Source: Bacteroidota bacterium (GTDB lineage: Bacteria > Bacteroidota > Bacteroidia > Bacteroidales > Prolixibacteraceae). From it: a DNA stretch of 6,447 nucleotides. Location: NCBI GenBank assembly GCA_030706665.1, contig JAUZOB010000190.1:1-6447 (forward strand). Direction: 5' to 3'. The notes below the pieces were generated by a model. The model made no database searches and was not told the origin of the DNA. It saw nothing but the letters and a program-made list of their open reading frames with translations. Below, one piece after another: positions 1 through 6,299 of this stretch (position 1 is the first letter of the stretch; every line of letters starts with the position of its first letter). The position numbers were made by a program, and so were the translations under genes.

Positions 1-151
1 AGCAAGAGGATTGATGACCCGTTTTATTATTCAGAACAAAATTACCGAGCCGGAAGACCTGAAAGCGTTCGATGTGGAAAACTACTATTACAATTCGCAT
101 CTTTCAACCGAAAAAGAATGGGTATTCACCCGAGAGGAAGGAAAATATTGA
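1..151 (+). CDS. 3' end of an unidentified protein gene (5' end outside window)
   Basis: The second reading frame is open from the window edge (first full codon at position 2) to a TGA at 149-151. It gives 49 residues with a normal soluble-protein composition, beginning ARGLMTRFII and ending VFTREEGKY. I do not recognise the family. The first frame is also open, up to a TAA at 193-195, but its early part is rich in Arg and Cys and looks like a shadow, whereas its last residues (KSVPNDAKAKVTVL) look like a genuine beta-rich C-terminus. The true protein may therefore run through a frameshift near 148 and end at 195. It lies on the same strand as the beta-helix gene at 401 and ends about 200-250 nt before it, so the two could share a locus, but nothing shows a functional link. 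Confidence 0.55.
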   Translation, partial: ARGLMTRFIIQNKITEPEDLKAFDVENYYYNSHLSTEKEWVFTREEGKY

Positions 152-195
152 AGTCGGTCCCTAACGATGCAAAAGCCAAAGTAACGGTTCTGTAA

Positions 196-400
196 TGATA
201 TTTATTTGATATTCCGTTTCTCGTCTGGTTAGACAAGAAGCTAAAAGATAATTAAAAATGAGAAGAGCTTTCTATTCAGGATGTTCTTCTCTTACAATGA
301 AGACTAGATCTATTCTATTTTGTATACTATAATCCGGATTACCGCTTGATTCTTATTAAGATAGATTTAGGAACTCTCAGGAGAATTTATACATTATAAA
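196..400. other. Intergenic leader before the beta-helix gene
   Basis: This roughly 205-nt AT-rich stretch has no convincing gene. It contains a weak 7-bp inverted repeat (260-266 with 285-291, 18-nt spacer) without a T-tract. A poor candidate for a Bacteroidota-type promoter is a TTTG at 319-322 followed 17 nt later by TACCGCTTG at 340-348, which departs from the TAnnTTTG -7 consensus by one extra base and a substitution. AGGAGA at 379-384 lies 16 nt from the ATG at 401, too far for a standard ribosome binding site. The promoter of the downstream gene probably lies here but cannot be placed with confidence. Confidence 0.4.
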
Positions 401-2467
401 ATGAATATGAAAAAGCAGCTGTTCATCATCACCTTAATCTTGCTCTTTATCGGGAATCAATCATTTGGGAAGACCTACTACATCTCGCCTCGTGGGAATG
501 ATTCACAATCAGAAGGTCCGCTGGCAACAATCAATGGAGCTCTGAAGCTTATCTTGAAACTGAAAGAAGCTAAAAATAAGGAGGAGGTCACTTTTATCAT
601 ACAAGATGGGACTTATCCGATCGAATCGCCAATCCTGATTGATAAACAGTTTGCTAATTTGAATTTTAATGTTCTCTTTAAAGCAGCTACACCCGGGAAA
701 GTAATTATCTCAGGTGGGACTGCATTAAAAGGATTCAAGGTACTTCCCAATGGATGGTGGTGTTTAGAGCTAAAAAACTATTCGATTAACAATTCTCACT
801 TTGAGCAGCTTTATGTGAATGACAAGAGAGCTATTCGGGCTTCTACCCAATATGATAATAAATACACTTTAAGAGATGTTACTCAAAAAATGATTGTAGT
901 AAATGCTCCCAGCGGAAAGATTGAAACAGCATGTCAACAATTCAGGATAGATTCGGAGCATCTCAAGGTATTAAGTAAGCTTTCGCCGGAAGAATTGCAT
1001 CAAGTGTCTATTATTCTCTATCACAAATGGGATAATACCATCAAACGAATTGATTCGATTAATGTGACTGACAATATGCTTTTTGTGAGTGGCGAAAAGA
1101 TGAAGCCATGGAATTCTTTGGATAATTCAAGCTGTTATCAACTTGAAAATTGTAAGTATTTTCTTAACAGATCCGGTGAATGGTTCTTAGATAAAGACCA
1201 AAGGCTATATTATATTCCCCGTCCCGGAGAAAAACCGGATCAAAGTATTGCCACCTTCTCAACACAGAATAACCTTTTAATAATTCAGGGAGATAAGACT
1301 AGTAAAATCAAAAAATTGACCTTTAAAGGAATTGCATTCAAATACACAGGATACCAACTTCCATTGGGTGGTTTTGAACCGTTTCAGGCTGCGGTTTCTA
1401 TAGATGCAACAATTCAAATTGATCATGCTGAGAACATTGTTTTTGATGATTGTTCGCTGGCTCATACCGGTAATTATGGGATTTGGTTTCGTCAAGGATG
1501 CAAATATTGCAGGATTAATCATTGCGAATTGAAAGATCTCGGTGCAGGTGGAATTAGAATCGGAGAAACTTCAATTCAAAAGGAAGAGTCAAAGAAAACA
1601 GGATACATAGTAGTCAATAACAGTATCATTCAGGGCTGTGGAAGAGTAATTCCGGAAGCTGTCGGTATTCATATTGGGCAAAGTGCTTATAATGAAATTA
1701 CTCATAATGATATCGGCGATCTTTACTACACGGGAATATCAGTCGGTTGGACTTGGGGGTATACTGCTTCGGAAACTCATCATAATATCCTTGCATTTAA
1801 TCACATTCATCACATTGGATGGAGACGATTAAGCGATATGGCAGGAATCTATACTTTAGGTATTTCTCCCGGAACAAGAATTTTTCAGAATATTTTGCAT
1901 GATATTCAATCCTACTCTTATGGAGGATGGGGAATCTACCCCGATGAAGGAAGTTCAAATCTTTTAATCGAAAATAATCTTGTTTACAACACAAAAACAG
2001 GAGGATTTCATCAACATTATGGAGAAAATAATTTGGTCCGGAATAATATTTTTCTAAACAATTCTGTTTATCAATTGCAATGTACCAGGGTGGAAAAGCA
2101 TCATTCTTTTACTTTCACCAATAACATTGTTATCTGGAAAGAAGGAACGCTTCTCGGTGGTCCCTGGGACCAGGTTCAAATCGAAATGGATAATAATCTT
2201 TACTGGAACAGTAAAAAAGCTCCTGTTGAGTTTCTCAAATACAATTTTGATGCGTGGAAAGAACTTAACCGTGATATCCATTCTGTAATTGAAGATCCGG
2301 GATTAGAATTTACCGGGAAGAATGTGGTCTTCAAGAATAAAGCTTTACTGAATAGAATTGGTTTTAAACTGGTTGACTTTCGTAATGTTGGGGTAACGGG
2401 ATCGGAGGAATGGAAAGCCAAAGCACGACTTAGCAAAGAAAGATTAGACGAATATAAGGGCATCTGA
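401..2467 (+). CDS. Secreted right-handed parallel beta-helix protein, GH141-like putative glycosidase
   Basis: A 688-residue exported protein, probably acting on a complex glycan in the periplasm or at the cell surface. Residues 1-23 form a signal peptide: a KK pair, a hydrophobic core (LFIITLILLFIG) and likely cleavage after SFG. There is no lipobox Cys. The mature protein opens with KTYYISPRGNDS, a common start for this class. GEWFLDKDQRLYYIPRPGE (259-277) and AAVSIDATIQI through LGAGGIRIGE (330-389) resemble beta-helix proteins of the GH141 type. Beta-helix coils with repeated N-N-I/L ladders run from about 340 to 600, and FDAWKELNRDIHSVIEDP (616-633) is a recurrent C-terminal motif. D479, D515 and E516 are candidate catalytic acids (inference). 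GH141 contains a characterised alpha-L-fucosidase and a xylanase, so the substrate cannot be assigned. A start at the second Met (407) is possible; 401 is kept because both give a normal signal peptide. Other beta-helix lyases or epimerases remain alternatives. The fold is confident, the CAZy family less so. Confidence 0.85.
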   Translation: MNMKKQLFIITLILLFIGNQSFGKTYYISPRGNDSQSEGPLATINGALKLILKLKEAKNKEEVTFIIQDGTYPIESPILIDKQFANLNFNVLFKAATPGKVIISGGTALKGFKVLPNGWWCLELKNYSINNSHFEQLYVNDKRAIRASTQYDNKYTLRDVTQKMIVVNAPSGKIETACQQFRIDSEHLKVLSKLSPEELHQVSIILYHKWDNTIKRIDSINVTDNMLFVSGEKMKPWNSLDNSSCYQLENCKYFLNRSGEWFLDKDQRLYYIPRPGEKPDQSIATFSTQNNLLIIQGDKTSKIKKLTFKGIAFKYTGYQLPLGGFEPFQAAVSIDATIQIDHAENIVFDDCSLAHTGNYGIWFRQGCKYCRINHCELKDLGAGGIRIGETSIQKEESKKTGYIVVNNSIIQGCGRVIPEAVGIHIGQSAYNEITHNDIGDLYYTGISVGWTWGYTASETHHNILAFNHIHHIGWRRLSDMAGIYTLGISPGTRIFQNILHDIQSYSYGGWGIYPDEGSSNLLIENNLVYNTKTGGFHQHYGENNLVRNNIFLNNSVYQLQCTRVEKHHSFTFTNNIVIWKEGTLLGGPWDQVQIEMDNNLYWNSKKAPVEFLKYNFDAWKELNRDIHSVIEDPGLEFTGKNVVFKNKALLNRIGFKLVDFRNVGVTGSEEWKAKARLSKERLDEYKGI

Positions 2468-2500
2468 ATCTTTCATAGCAGCTCTAATGTTGTTTTAGCC

Positions 2501-2580
2501 TTGAACTACCGTTGAACTACCGTTGAACTACCGTTTGGGTAATTTAAGGGTAGAGGAAGGGTAAAGGAACGGTAGTGCAA
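2501..2580. repeat. Inverted array of 11-nt repeats between convergent genes
   Basis: Three identical direct units TTGAACTACCG occupy 2501-2511, 2512-2522 and 2523-2533. After a TTT centre (2534-2536) come four 11-nt units in the opposite orientation: GGGTAATTTAA (2537-2547), GGGTAGAGGAA (2548-2558), GGGTAAAGGAA (2559-2569) and CGGTAGTGCAA (2570-2580). Read on their own strand, all seven fit TTnnnnTACCS. TTGTTTTAGCC at 2490-2500 is a possible degenerate fourth forward unit, one fixed position off. The first and last units pair at 10 of 11 positions, and any forward unit can pair over 9 bp (ACTACCGTT with AACGGTAGT at 2568-2576). It starts 33 nt after the beta-helix stop and ends 39 nt before the end of the convergent hydrolase gene, so a bidirectional termination or mRNA 3'-end role is plausible but inferred. 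Confidence 0.9.
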
Positions 2581-2619
2581 AATACTATTTGTCTATATGT
2601 CTTTCTTTTTTCTTGTAGA

Positions 2620-3423
2620 TTACAAATCAATGACTTCTAAGTCATCAGGAACAAATAAACTGCCGGAATAAAAAGGTGTTCCTTCTTTCGTGTACAATTC
2701 TTTTCTTTGTAATATGTTTTTATCTTCGGTGTGATAGAGAACCAAATTTTTAATGTTTAGCTTTTCGGCAGTTTCACATGCTTCTTTGACCGTGGCATGA
2801 TGTTTTTTATAGGGACTAAAAATGTCCCGTTCGCTATAAAGGCAGAAAGCTTCATGCAGCAACCAGTCAACTTGGTTTGCATATTGATACTCGCTTTCGT
2901 TGTATGGCTCGTCACCAATAAAAGTAAATCTTTTACCATTCTTCAGAAAAAGAGAAAAGCCAAACTGCGTTAATTTTTTTGAATGTATATCGAAGAACTG
3001 TACATTGTAATCAAGTATTTCTCTGCTGTCACCGTCTTCCAACGAATGGATGATAATGCGCTCTCCAATTAATTTGGTAATATTATTGGTCAGCGTAAAT
3101 TTTGCCATGGAAATTAGTTTATCAACTAAATCATTGTGACAATAAATATTTAGATTCCCGCAATAATTTTTTTCAGCCATTTTTGCGCCTATCATACGCA
3201 TAACCCAAATGACGCCCAATATATGATCGGTGTGTGAATGACTTACAAAAACATGATGGAGGGCATTTAGCGAAATTTTTGCATGTTTTAGTTGTGTCAA
3301 TATTCCATTTCCTCCACCAGCATCTACCAGAAAATACTTATCCTCTGATAAAATTGCAAAACAAGTATTGTAACATTCCGTTACGCCAGCGTTTCCCGTT
3401 CCTAAAAGAATTAATTTTTCCAT
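2620..3423 (-). CDS. RNase Z-like metallo-beta-lactamase-fold hydrolase
   Basis: A 267-residue cytoplasmic protein with no signal peptide. It begins MEKLILLGTGNAG, the usual first strand and GTG turn of the RNase Z/ElaC branch. Visible metal-site residues are H62, H64, D66 and H67 (SHSHTDH), H147 (DIHS, followed by GFSL), D171 (FIGDE) and H231 (LYHTED). H190 in LLHEAF and H209 in KKHHAT correspond to the conserved HEA and H-[ST] motifs of RNase Z-like enzymes. The dinuclear zinc site therefore looks complete and a hydrolase activity is expected. It is shorter than typical bacterial RNase Z (about 300 residues), and I see no Gly/Pro-rich flexible arm that binds tRNA, so tRNA 3' processing is uncertain; it may be a phosphodiesterase-type paralogue. 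The ATG at 3421-3423 is preceded by A/T-rich sequence with no Shine-Dalgarno motif. The gene converges on the beta-helix gene and lies 113 nt downstream of the barrel gene on the same strand. Confidence 0.9.
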   Translation of the reverse strand: MEKLILLGTGNAGVTECYNTCFAILSEDKYFLVDAGGGNGILTQLKHAKISLNALHHVFVSHSHTDHILGVIWVMRMIGAKMAEKNYCGNLNIYCHNDLVDKLISMAKFTLTNNITKLIGERIIIHSLEDGDSREILDYNVQFFDIHSKKLTQFGFSLFLKNGKRFTFIGDEPYNESEYQYANQVDWLLHEAFCLYSERDIFSPYKKHHATVKEACETAEKLNIKNLVLYHTEDKNILQRKELYTKEGTPFYSGSLFVPDDLEVIDL

Positions 3424-3431
3424 ATAATTAT

Positions 3432-3461
3432 AACCTACCTTTGGGTTGTCAAGGTAAGGTT
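3432..3461 (-). promoter_or_regulatory. Bulged hairpin/dyad immediately before the hydrolase start
   Basis: The arms at 3432-3441 (AACCTACCTT) and 3451-3461 (AAGGTAAGGTT) form a 10-bp stem with a single bulged base at 3457 and a 9-nt loop. On the coding (minus) strand the stem ends 8 nt before the ATG at 3423, so it would lie in the mRNA leader and could affect ribosome access, or act as an operator in DNA. No riboswitch class is recognised. The structure is seen directly; the role is inferred. Confidence 0.5.
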
Positions 3462-3469
3462 TATTGTAT

Positions 3470-3499
3470 AAAAAATGTCAGTTCTCCTGTCTGAACTAA
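3470..3499 (-). terminator. Probable intrinsic terminator of the barrel gene
   Basis: On the minus strand, TTAGTTC (3499-3493) pairs with GAACTGA (3484-3478) over 7 bp including one wobble, with an 8-nt loop. It is followed by CA and a run of six T (plus-strand A run 3470-3475). It starts 37 nt after the stop codon of the barrel gene. The stem is AT-rich and short, so termination may be partial, allowing some read-through into the hydrolase gene. Confidence 0.45.
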
Positions 3500-3536
3500 A
3501 TTGTGCGTTATAAAAATCGGAATAAATTTTTATGTA

Positions 3537-5990
3537 TTATTTGCCTTTATTGTCTTTAGATTTTACATCATCGTTGTTAATTCCACGCTCTGCCTTTTTA
3601 ACGCTTTTTTCAAGTTTGCCGAAATGATAAGAGATATCGATGTTAATCATTCTTCCTATTGTTTTATTATTCGTGTGGATATAGAATGATGAGTCTTTTG
3701 TTGTATTCCAGGAACTTTTATTTTTCCAGAAAACATTATTTACCCGAGTTGAAATGCTGAGCTTTTCTTTTAGAAAATCTTTGTTTAATTGTATTGAGGT
3801 AGAATAGTTTGGAGAGGATTTACCCTGAAGTCCAACTGAAGTGGAGTTATACGTTCCGGATAGTCTCACTCTAAGATTGTTAGGAAATGAATACCGTATA
3901 CTCTGTCCTATATAACTATTTAATCCATTACTTTTCAATGCTCCGTCTCTACTTCTCATAACAACATAGTCGGAACTTGCATTGGCGATAAAAACCAATT
4001 TGGATGATGCGGTCCATCTAAAATCTATAAAAATTCCCGGATTTTGAGCCTTCCCGATATTTCTGTAAGTATTATTTGTAACTCCCTTTTCATCTATGAA
4101 AGTGTAAGGTTCAATGGAATTATTCATAAAACGATAACTCAAATACGTTAATAAATTTATTTTCTGAGTAAAGCTACTATAACTTATATAGAAACCATTG
4201 CATCTTTCTGAAGATAGATTCGGATTCCCGTAACTAATATTGTGTGGATCTGAATTATCCACATAAGGATTTAAAAACCAGATTCCAGGTCGCTGAATAC
4301 GTAAATAATAGTTGAGACCGATATTTTTTGTATCACTTAATTGATAGGAAAGAGATGATGAAGGGGTGCAGTCCGTATTTTTTGTTCCATAGTCAGGCTG
4401 CTCATTTGAAAACAGTTTAACCTGTTCATGAACCTGCTCTATTCTTCCTCCGGCTTTAAATCCAAGTTTTTTCCATGTTAGACTGTATCCTAAATAGCCT
4501 GCAAAAATATTCTGGGTGTAGTCAAAGTTATCAGCAAAAGAAGGTAATGGAATCCATTCATTCATAAATGGATCTATCTGATAATAGTTGCTATGGCTAT
4601 TGTTGTTCCGAAGAATATATTTGATCCCCGTTTCGATGTTGTGTATTTTAGTTAATGGATTGACATAGTCGAGCTGAAATGTCTGTTCATCACTGGAGGC
4701 CTTGTTATGATCCTTTTTCGTTATCGGATTATAGTTTATCGTATTGGATATGGTTGTATAATTGTCTCCGTTATTGGGAGATGAACTGAATCTATAGGAA
4801 AATGTGAGTAATTCACCATTTTTCTTGAAGGAATGTTGATAATCCAAATTCAGATCAGAGGAATTGCTATTTGTTTTTGAATTGTTATGTCTATCGAATG
4901 AATAAGCCAGGGTCTTATTGACATCCTCCAGTGTTTCTTCCAGGAATGAATTGGATGAATATTTACTATGATTGGTGTAGAATGAGATTGAAACTAAATT
5001 GAGAGAATCTATCTCGTAACTGCCTTCTCCGCCGCCAGTTTGACTATGTCCTAAATCTTTTGTATTTCCATCTTGGCTCAGATATTTATATTGATCTGAT
5101 TTTAAATCTTCACGATAAAATCTGGAATTAGACTGAGGACTTTTATTCCAACTATAGCCATAATTTCCCGAAAAGGAAAGTTTGCCGGTTTTCGTCATTA
5201 AATATGTTGAGTAGGCATTTGCTTTCGTTGTGGATGCAGAAGCGTTTAATGATGCATCGTATCCTTCGAATTTGCTTTTTACAGTAACAATATTGATAAT
5301 TCCCCCGATTCCTTCTGCATCATATTTGGGCCCAGGATTGGTAGTTACTTCTATATTTTTTACCATATTCGCTTGCATATTTTTTAAGACAAGATTGGGA
5401 TTATGGGAAAACAGTGAGGAAGGTCGCCCATTAATCAGAATTTTAAATTCGGAACTTGCTTTTAACTTAATCTCATCATCCCCGGTTACAGTGATCAAAG
5501 GAACCTTTTGCAAGATTTCAAACAGATTAGAAGTTTTAGAGTCGGGATCTTCGCTTACATGATATATGATCTTGTCTATATTGACTTGTACCAATGACTT
5601 ATGGCCAGCTACCGCGATTTCCTGCAATTTATTATCGGAATTGCTCAGGAGTACTTTGCCAAAGTCGATCAGTTTATTGGAATCGCTAAAGTGAATTTGC
5701 CGATTCACTGTTTTCATGCCAACCATTCTGAAAGATACCAGATAGTATCCCGGGGAATTTAACCGAGCATTGAAGTTGCCATTTCCATCACTGGCGAATA
5801 ATTTTACCGGATGCTTTGTTTTTTCCAGAGGGGCGACGGCAATTGTAACATAGGGAATACATGCTTTTGACAGCGAGTCTATAACCTGGCCTTTGATTTG
5901 ATATTCTTCGGCATCCCCTGATTTTGTCTGTCCCCAAAGACATAACGGGATAAAACAAAGGGCTAAAATAAATATTTTAAATTTTGACAT
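3537..5990 (-). CDS. TonB-receptor-like outer-membrane beta-barrel family protein
   Basis: From the preferred start (ATG at 5990-5988, MSKFKIFILALCF) the protein has 817 residues; an in-frame ATG at 6006-6008 would add six residues (MVTIIP) ahead of an already complete signal peptide. Numbering from 5990: signal peptide 1-20 with likely cleavage in LWG/Q; a carboxypeptidase-regulatory-like beta-sandwich at about 30-115 (QIKGQVIDSLSKACIPYVTI and a later SFRMVGMKT segment); a TonB-receptor plug-like domain at about 120-240 (INGRPSSLF, then NIEVTTNPGPKYDAEGIGGI and INIVT); then a barrel of alternating strands to about 790, matching the Bacteroidota 'outer membrane beta-barrel family' (OMP_b-brl_3 type). 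The barrel ends in DISYHFG and is followed by a charged tail (KKAERGINNDD). No SusD-like lipoprotein gene is adjacent, so it is not an evident SusC of a polysaccharide locus. Ligand and TonB dependence are unknown. Confidence 0.9.
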   Translation of the reverse strand: MSKFKIFILALCFIPLCLWGQTKSGDAEEYQIKGQVIDSLSKACIPYVTIAVAPLEKTKHPVKLFASDGNGNFNARLNSPGYYLVSFRMVGMKTVNRQIHFSDSNKLIDFGKVLLSNSDNKLQEIAVAGHKSLVQVNIDKIIYHVSEDPDSKTSNLFEILQKVPLITVTGDDEIKLKASSEFKILINGRPSSLFSHNPNLVLKNMQANMVKNIEVTTNPGPKYDAEGIGGIINIVTVKSKFEGYDASLNASASTTKANAYSTYLMTKTGKLSFSGNYGYSWNKSPQSNSRFYREDLKSDQYKYLSQDGNTKDLGHSQTGGGEGSYEIDSLNLVSISFYTNHSKYSSNSFLEETLEDVNKTLAYSFDRHNNSKTNSNSSDLNLDYQHSFKKNGELLTFSYRFSSSPNNGDNYTTISNTINYNPITKKDHNKASSDEQTFQLDYVNPLTKIHNIETGIKYILRNNNSHSNYYQIDPFMNEWIPLPSFADNFDYTQNIFAGYLGYSLTWKKLGFKAGGRIEQVHEQVKLFSNEQPDYGTKNTDCTPSSSLSYQLSDTKNIGLNYYLRIQRPGIWFLNPYVDNSDPHNISYGNPNLSSERCNGFYISYSSFTQKINLLTYLSYRFMNNSIEPYTFIDEKGVTNNTYRNIGKAQNPGIFIDFRWTASSKLVFIANASSDYVVMRSRDGALKSNGLNSYIGQSIRYSFPNNLRVRLSGTYNSTSVGLQGKSSPNYSTSIQLNKDFLKEKLSISTRVNNVFWKNKSSWNTTKDSSFYIHTNNKTIGRMINIDISYHFGKLEKSVKKAERGINNDDVKSKDNKGK

Positions 5991-6028
5991 TGGTATAATA
6001 GTTACCATTCTATGATGATTCAGTTCGG

Positions 6029-6051
6029 AAATGGGGATAAAATCCCTATTT
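6029..6051 (-). promoter_or_regulatory. Near-perfect hairpin in the leader of the barrel gene
   Basis: Positions 6029-6038 and 6042-6051 form a 10-bp inverted repeat around a 3-nt AAA centre, with one imperfect pair (6033/6047, G-T on plus and C-A on minus). The core is GGGAT-AAA-ATCCC. It lies 38 nt upstream of the preferred start of the barrel gene, where it could be a leader hairpin or an operator dyad. No terminator T-tract follows on the minus strand. Confidence 0.45.
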
Positions 6052-6241
6052 GTCTGATTCCATCATATTCATATTATTATTCATTAAATATAAAGTTAGA
6101 ATGTCTATTTTACAACTATAATTTTATTTTTTTAACAAGCAGGTGGTTTTTATTAACTCTTGTGATAACTGATCGAATAATAGTATGGGAATGATTTTGT
6201 GGGAGGGATGTAAGGTCCATCTGAAATATTTCTTTTCTCTT

Positions 6242-6277
6242 CTCCGCTGCTCTTGCCTTGAATCAGGAGCAGCGGAG
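6242..6277 (-). terminator. GC-rich 11-bp hairpin after the peptidase gene (atypical terminator or 3'-end stem)
   Basis: CTCCGCTGCTC (6242-6252) and GAGCAGCGGAG (6267-6277) are perfect inverted repeats with a 14-nt spacer, in which 6254/6265 and 6255/6264 can extend the stem beyond one mismatch. It begins 22 nt after the TAG of the peptidase gene, the usual place for a transcript-end hairpin. On the minus strand it is followed by A/G-rich sequence, not a T-run, so classical intrinsic termination is not clearly supported. It is by far the most GC-rich segment of this gap. Confidence 0.55.
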
Positions 6278-6299
6278 TATAACTGACAACGTTTAGGCA

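Larger units (their letters stand above)
5991..6299. other. Intergenic region between barrel and peptidase genes
   Basis: About 310 AT-rich nucleotides with no convincing gene. It holds the two inverted repeats listed separately (6029-6051 and 6242-6277), a short perfect palindrome GAAATATTTC at 6223-6232, and weak minus-strand matches to the Bacteroidota -7 box TAnnTTTG: TAACTTTA near 6090-6097 and TATAGTTG near 6113-6120. Each has one mismatch and neither has a well-spaced upstream TTTG. The barrel gene promoter is likely here but cannot be fixed. Confidence 0.5.

Noticed and set aside
260..291. 7-bp inverted repeat GAGAAGA / TCTTCTC
   Set aside because: The stem is short, the spacer is 18 nt and no T-tract follows, so it is compatible with chance.
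258..332. A 24-codon ORF starting ATGAGAAGA in the leader of the beta-helix gene
   Set aside because: It has no ribosome binding context and an unremarkable composition, and such short ORFs are expected by chance in AT-rich leaders.
328..333. TATAAT hexamer resembling a sigma-70 -10 box
   Set aside because: Bacteroidota use a different -7 consensus, and no matching -35 element is present.
3436..3443. TACCTTTG, a perfect match to the Bacteroidota -7 box on the plus strand
   Set aside because: It points into the 3' end of the barrel gene with no plus-strand gene downstream and no TTTG about 20 nt upstream. It is better explained as part of the hairpin.
3234..3689. Two overlapping plus-strand ORFs (3234-3494 and 3501-3689)
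   Set aside because: Both run antisense to the hydrolase start or the barrel C-terminus and show no domain features.
5230..5562. A 110-codon plus-strand ORF inside the barrel gene
   Set aside because: It is antisense to the well-supported plug and barrel-start coding region and its translation resembles no protein family.
6012..6194. A 60-codon plus-strand ORF in the intergenic region, rich in Tyr, Leu, Phe and Ile
   Set aside because: The composition follows directly from AT-rich DNA, it spans the leader dyad of the barrel gene, and it lacks any start context or recognisable motif.
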